A stretch of DNA of 64,000 nt from Stephania yunnanensis (taxonomy: Eukaryota > Streptophyta > Magnoliopsida > Ranunculales > Menispermaceae): assembly GCA_039657365.1 (NCBI GenBank), contig CM077592.1, forward strand, positions 27,447,001 through 27,511,000, in the 5' to 3' direction. This document shows, one piece after another, positions 59,430 to 64,000 of the stretch (position 1 is the first letter of the stretch; the number at the start of each line of letters is the position of its first letter). The translations under genes and the position numbers were made by a program. The notes under the pieces are model-generated. The model searched no databases. It was not told the origin of the DNA and worked only from the letters and a program-made list of their open reading frames with translations.

Positions 59430-59560
59430 AGCAAGTACAGATCCTAGACCAAAAGATAGAGTAGTTGAGAGGCAAGTCCATCCCAAAGGTATTAGTCAAG
59501 TGGTAGTTCCATTGAGACTCGTAACTCAATTGGGAGCGGGAAGACTATATGTGAGATAGA
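59430..59560 (+). pseudogene. E5 chromodomain relic
   Basis: Text QVQILDQKIE, stop, LRGKSIPKVLVKW, then LNWEREDYM. It matches the chromodomain at the integrase end of Tekay-type elements (.ILDR....LR.K.I..VKV.W ...E.ATWE.E). The chromodomain guides integration to marked chromatin; its presence places E5 among chromoviruses. Confidence 0.7.
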
Positions 59561-59640
59561 TTTCTATACATTTTTTAGTCAGGTATAACTTTAACTTAAA
59601 TTTAATTTCTAGGAAAGAATTTCCATTAGTTTAGAGAATT

Positions 59641-62170
59641 TGTCACGGCCCAAATTTCTAAATCCTAGTTTAATTTCCATAATCAGAATCAATGACTCAT
59701 GATGTGAAACTTACATCGAGATACGTGCACTAATCGAGGTGAGTTATTCATGGTATATATTAGATTTGTTGTGATGTATGCATAGTATATTATATATGTG
59801 TAGACTACTAAGTCACTCCTACTTGTGGATAGGTGTCGAGATGTGAGCAGCAATGCGCCTTGCGATGTGTGCCAAAGTGGGATCGAGGTAAATAGTGTTG
59901 TGGTAAGTTTATTTAGGCTTAGTGTAGCTTAAATAGTAGTATTAATGTGGCTATAGTTGATTTTATATTGAGTGTAACCTTAGTTAGCAAGTTAAAACAA
60001 TAGTCATGTAATGATTCTCAAGATACCTGTTGACACATCAATAGACTAATTGAGTTTCAAATTATGTTAGTTAGGTGGAGATGGTGGAGTGTTAGTTGAA
60101 AATGTGTCAAGTTGTAGGCCATTAGATTAGTCTTGAGATACGTATGTAAATAAAGATTAATAGCTATTAAACAATCTTATCTTCATATATAAGATTGGAT
60201 TGATCAACACATGCAAACTAAACCATTTCATTTTCAAAACTTAGTGAAGAAGAAAGCTTACTGGAGAAGAAAAAGAACTAGAGAGAGTGCAACTTGATGA
60301 AAGAGATTTTGATGGTTTTTAAAGAGGTAATCAAGCTAGATGTAGTGAACTACTAGGTACTTTTACTTATACAAGTAATTTAGTTCAATTTGATAAGTTT
60401 ATTATAAAATTCATGTATGGTTGTTGTCAATGGTTTTGGTAGTTGTGTGTTGGGTTTCTAGTAGGTGCAATAAAAACCCAAAGTGTTAGGTTTGATCTTT
60501 GTGTAGAGAAAACTTAGAATTGTATGTCTAGAATTCAGGGTTTTTATGCAAATAGTGCACTAGATGTGCCATCTAGAGTGCACTAGCGTTAACTGTGTGT
60601 AGAGCGCTAGTAAGAAAAGTTAATGCGCTAATGAGCTCATTAGTGCGCTAATCAGTCACCCAGCGCGCTTGGTGCTATAACAGCCCAAAAAAGAATTCCT
60701 TTCTTAAACTTAGACATTGTCAACAAGTCCAATACCCCAACTAAAGAACTAAACACATTCAAAATCATGTAAATGATATCAGGAACCTAGGGAAGAGTCT
60801 TAGAGGTTCGGATATGAGTTCTAAGGTGTCGATAGGCCGGAATACCTCAGAAATTTGCATGGATTGTAAGTAAACTAATTGAGATATTTATTTACATTTC
60901 TTTCCTATTTTGCTATTCATTTATAGTTATTTGAACTGAATTATCCTTTGTACTCTACATGCCTTAACTTGTTATCTCTTCTCATTTTATGAGTTTACTA
61001 TCATGACGTTGGTTGTTAATTAATGGTTTCATTGACTCTATATCATGTGCTATGTTATTCCAAATTGTTGAGATGTTAAGTCAAATGAAATAACATGCTA
61101 TTAGGTAGTGATTTACGATATTGTACATCTAATTTCCTTTATGCATTAGTATGCAATTACATTTATTAGGTTCCCAAACCATGTCTTTTCTTGGATTATG
61201 AAAGTAGTTCTTGTATCTAAGAACATGATACGATAGAGATGTTTGTGGCACTCAGGTTAACTAGACTTTCGAGGTTATCAAGATCTCACCACTAACTTGT
61301 GCAATACACAAGGTATGGGACCTGGGGTTGTTGACAAGTATACATCACAGGTGACTAGCACTTGTGTTTGATTAGGGAGACGTAGAGCTCAGCTCCAACC
61401 TTCAACAGAGAAGTAGAGCTCAGCTATATCCTGAGATAGTGGAATAAAGGCATTTGCGATAGGACTCATGACCGGCTCTAAATCATTACTACATGGCCAT
61501 ATGTCAGTTTCATATTGATCAACTAAATAATCTATTAACGTGATCTTATTTTCAATATAGTTGCTATTATTATGCTTTTAGATTCTTGTTTTATTTTTAG
61601 AAATATGGATAAATGTTTCTCGATGTTACTTTCTAGTTTCTTGTACTCACCGTCCTTTTTATGACAATGGGTGCAGATCCATCGAGTAGCAGACCTGACA
61701 ATGAGAAGATCGGCGACTACCTCTGAGCTAGTGGAGTGATGTTACACTGAATTTTGTAGGTTTTTGTCTTTGATAAAGGACTTTTATGTCTTTCATATAC
61801 TTTTAGAGTTGTACATATTATGGGTTGAGAGATCACACTCTGAACATATACATGATGATATATTATCGTTGTTTATATATATATGTGATCTTTATTTCCT
61901 AATTTTTCCACATTCTTAGGATTTATGTTAAAAGCTTTCGCTAAACTGTTAAGACTTTAGCTGAATAAATTGTAAATTGTATAACCTTTAACTAACTCTG
62001 ATATATTAATTGTCATAAGATAATTAGATTTTATTTGATCAAAAATTTGGTGTTCAAATGGTTTTGAAAAAAAAGGTGACTAACTCATCGTTATGTCCTG
62101 GATGGTGAGATTAAGGCTTAATGACGAGATTAGGCCAAACGGTGCTCTAATTTGAGAAGGGGTCATCACA
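59641..62170 (+). repeat. E5 3' LTR (2530 bp)
   Basis: It starts TGTCACGGCCCAAATTTC after a weak purine-rich tract and ends GGGGTCATCACA. It aligns with the 5' LTR throughout. Confidence 0.9.
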
Positions 62171-64000
62171 AGTTTACTGCTGTGATGTTGATGATGATTG
62201 AGGTGAGTTCTATTTTAATCTTGATTTTCAATTGAATAATCAGTAGGTTTGTGGTTGAAGTTGCAATAATGTGTTGGTGATGATTGAGGTGAGTTCTATT
62301 TTAGTTTTAATTTTCAATTGAATAATTAGTGGGTTTGTGGTTGTTGTGTGAAAATTGTTGGATTAATTAAAAGGAGAAGGTTAATGATAATGGATAGTGC
62401 TTGTGACGTTGTTATAAGGATGGATTGATGTGTTGGTTTCAATTGTAAACTAATTGAGGATTTAAATAAAATCAATAAGATTTTATAGACCTTGTGGACT
62501 CTGTAAAAACGAAGTGAGTTTTAATTTGATTAATAAAATAAATTAATTAGCATATTTGATGAAATGCATGGTTTGATGAACAAAATGGAGACTAGTTTGA
62601 GTTCCAAGTTGAAAAATTGGCCATAATCAAGTGAGTTGAATTAGTTGACGATTTAATGAAGATTAATGGCATTGATTCTTGATTTAATTAGAGGAATTAC
62701 ATTTTTAGGTGAGAAAATGAGTCAAATTGATACTCAATAAGATTTCTAAGAAAGGTTTGGAATAGGCGTAACCAACAATTGGTCAATTGGTTTACAAATC
62801 CCAATTTAGTAATTCATACGTAGTTGTAGGTCATTATGACGCTAAATAGGTGGTTAAGACCTATTTTAAGTACAATGAGGGATTTAGAACCTTAATTGAA
62901 GTTCAATAATATAAAAAGGGTTATAACGAGTATTTGGGAACTTTAAAAGGAAATTGTTGAAGTTTATAGTGGTTTGAACTTTATTATAAATTGGAAGTGG
63001 TTTAGAACCTAATGTGAAGTATATAGTTGAGTATCGCAGTAGTTTAACTTTGTATTGACTTGAAATATGAGTATTCAAATAAGGCTATTACTCTTAAATA
63101 AGGTTTTTTTATTTAATGGAACTTGTCAAAGTATGTGAAAGCAAAGGAATGTTGTGTGAGGCTTCATAACTAACCTTAAGTTGGTTTGACTGTAAGTAAA
63201 CTTTATAGTGACTCTCACATTGATACATTGATATAGTTTATCTATTTGCTTGAATTGCATTTATTATTGGTCACGCATGCATGGGAGAGGGAGATAAGCT
63301 TGTTTCAAAGTTAGGTTTGCTTGAAATTGGATTTCAATCCTATCTCGAACACCAGCTAGTGAGACTAGTTTCAAACTCAAACGTCAACAAGTTATCTTTG
63401 CATTTCATAAACTCTTAATATTGTTTTTGTACGATTTTTTAAGTCGATGTCTTATTAAAGTTAGAAACAGAAACAGAGTGGATTGCATAGTTGCATATTT
63501 ATTTCTTCAATTCCTCTGCTTTATGATAATTACATATTATTCTCTTGCTATTACCAGGTGCGTTAGACAGTGTAAAGTTTACTTATCTGGCATCATTATT
63601 TGTTGTAATGGTGATAGGTACATCTCCCACTAACAAAGAAAAGTAGAATCTCAAAGAATTTTTTTGGTGATTCCATTTAAAGCTTACTTTCTATGTGTGT
63701 GACTTAATTTTATGTATATAATCTATATTTTTGAGTTAAGGTGAGAGTAGAACATTCTTTAAATTAGTTTGCATTAAGTTACGATGTTTATATTCCGATT
63801 TTTTTCTATTTGGGATTATAAAGGTGTAATTAAACTATTGGAGACTCTAAGTTAGTTTATAAATTTGAATTTGATATATATTGTGAACTGTAGGAAGTTG
63901 TGATTCCTTTTAAGCCTCCCCTCAATTCTGTGGTCTATTAGGTAAAATCATTTTCGGTATGCCACTTTCGGGGAAGGTGCTGCACGAAAAATGATATATA
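62171..64000. other. Non-coding LTR-like tail of the window
   Basis: No coding frame is supported. Phrases such as 'gactgtaagtaaactttatag' (about 63190) and 'gccactttcggggaaggtgctg' (about 63960) are of the kind seen in chromovirus LTRs, so this is probably the body of another long LTR that leaves the window. It may be the continuation of copy D and 52386-52674. Confidence 0.35.
62184..62355. repeat. 86-bp tandem duplication
   Basis: The phrase TGATGATTGAGGTGAGTTC occurs at 62192 and 62278, and the similarity extends over the whole 86-bp unit, including TTTTCAATTGAATAAT and GGTTTGTGGTTG. Confidence 0.85.

Larger units (their letters stand above)
52675..62170 (+). mobile_element. E5: Tekay/Del-like chromovirus, complete but decayed
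   Basis: Two direct LTRs (52675-55144 and 59641-62170), an initiator-Met-type primer site, then gag, protease relic, RT, RNase H, integrase and a chromodomain relic on the plus strand. The flanking 5 bases are AGTAT (52670-52674) and AGTTT (62171-62175), one mismatch. Dense stops (mostly TAG and TGA) and a deletion across protease make it a fossil. Confidence 0.88.

Noticed and set aside
62195..62215. GAG/GTGAGTTC, a good splice-donor match after possible exon sequence in 52386-52674
   Set aside because: The sequence is duplicated with the 86-bp unit, no exon reads through, and no acceptor or coding frame follows; a host gene cannot be supported.
1..64000. tRNA, rRNA, CRISPR array, bacterial operons
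   Set aside because: No cloverleaf with matching arms, rRNA motif or regularly spaced short repeats with unique spacers was seen; the DNA is clearly plant nuclear repeat.

Overview
The window is plant nuclear DNA, most likely heterochromatin of a flowering plant. I find no host gene I can defend, and almost everything I can identify is LTR retrotransposon. The species cannot be told from the sequence. Two kinds of Ty3/gypsy element dominate. The first is non-chromodomain, Athila-like: its primer-binding site is a variant of TGGCGCCGTTGCC, and its protease carries DLGA/DMGA instead of DTGA. The second is chromodomain-bearing, Tekay/Del-like: LTRs of 2.5-3 kb start TGT(A/C)A.G.CCC, the primer site matches initiator-Met tRNA, and there is a chromodomain relic. 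Base composition is AT-rich and every polyprotein is broken by stops and frameshifts.

Left part (1-29397). E1 (1-8729, minus) is an Athila-like element; the window opens 17 bases inside its 3' LTR. It keeps an integrase ORF with an intact D,D-35-E, a long RT/RNase H ORF, a three-piece gag and a 1773-bp 5' LTR with a striking array of G-box/CCAAT modules. Next come a solo LTR (9027-10470, TSD ATTAT), a 161-bp minisatellite (10921-11404), a degenerate minus-strand LTR-like block, and the 3' end of E2 (about 13100-16515, plus). From 16516 to 29397 there are overlapping relics of long LTRs in both orientations. They include a 3.58-kb solo LTR (25133-28714, TSD TTATT) that split an older LTR whose halves still rejoin by homology, and an inverted copy (about 23290-24781) of the E2/E3 LTR.

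Centre (29893-52385). This is a set of nested insertions. A Tekay-like LTR pair (A at 29893-32093, B at 49828-52385) frames everything. Element E4 (minus) lies inside copy B and keeps only its 5' LTR, gag and half a protease. Its 5' LTR is split by E3, a complete Athila-like element (35334-49215, minus) with perfect ATGTC target duplications. The 5' LTR of E3 is in turn interrupted by a 368-bp Mutator-type MITE with a perfect 9-bp duplication. E3 also carries two things beyond gag-pol: a second retropepsin-like domain after integrase, and a long 3' ORF resembling the plant 'Transposase_32' domain (PF20167), which contains an 81-bp tandem repeat.

Right part (52386-64000). E5 (52675-62170, plus) is a chromovirus with 2.5-kb LTRs, an initiator-Met-type primer site, and gag, a truncated protease, RT, RNase H, integrase and chromodomain relics. 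A deletion joins the start of protease almost directly to RT. The last 1.8 kb is non-coding, LTR-like sequence with an 86-bp duplication.

The layout therefore records an order of events: old chromovirus LTRs, then Tekay-like insertion, then E4, then E3, then the MITE, with deletions along the way. All assignments rest on reading motifs, LTR ends, target duplications and by-eye alignments between copies; no database search was run.
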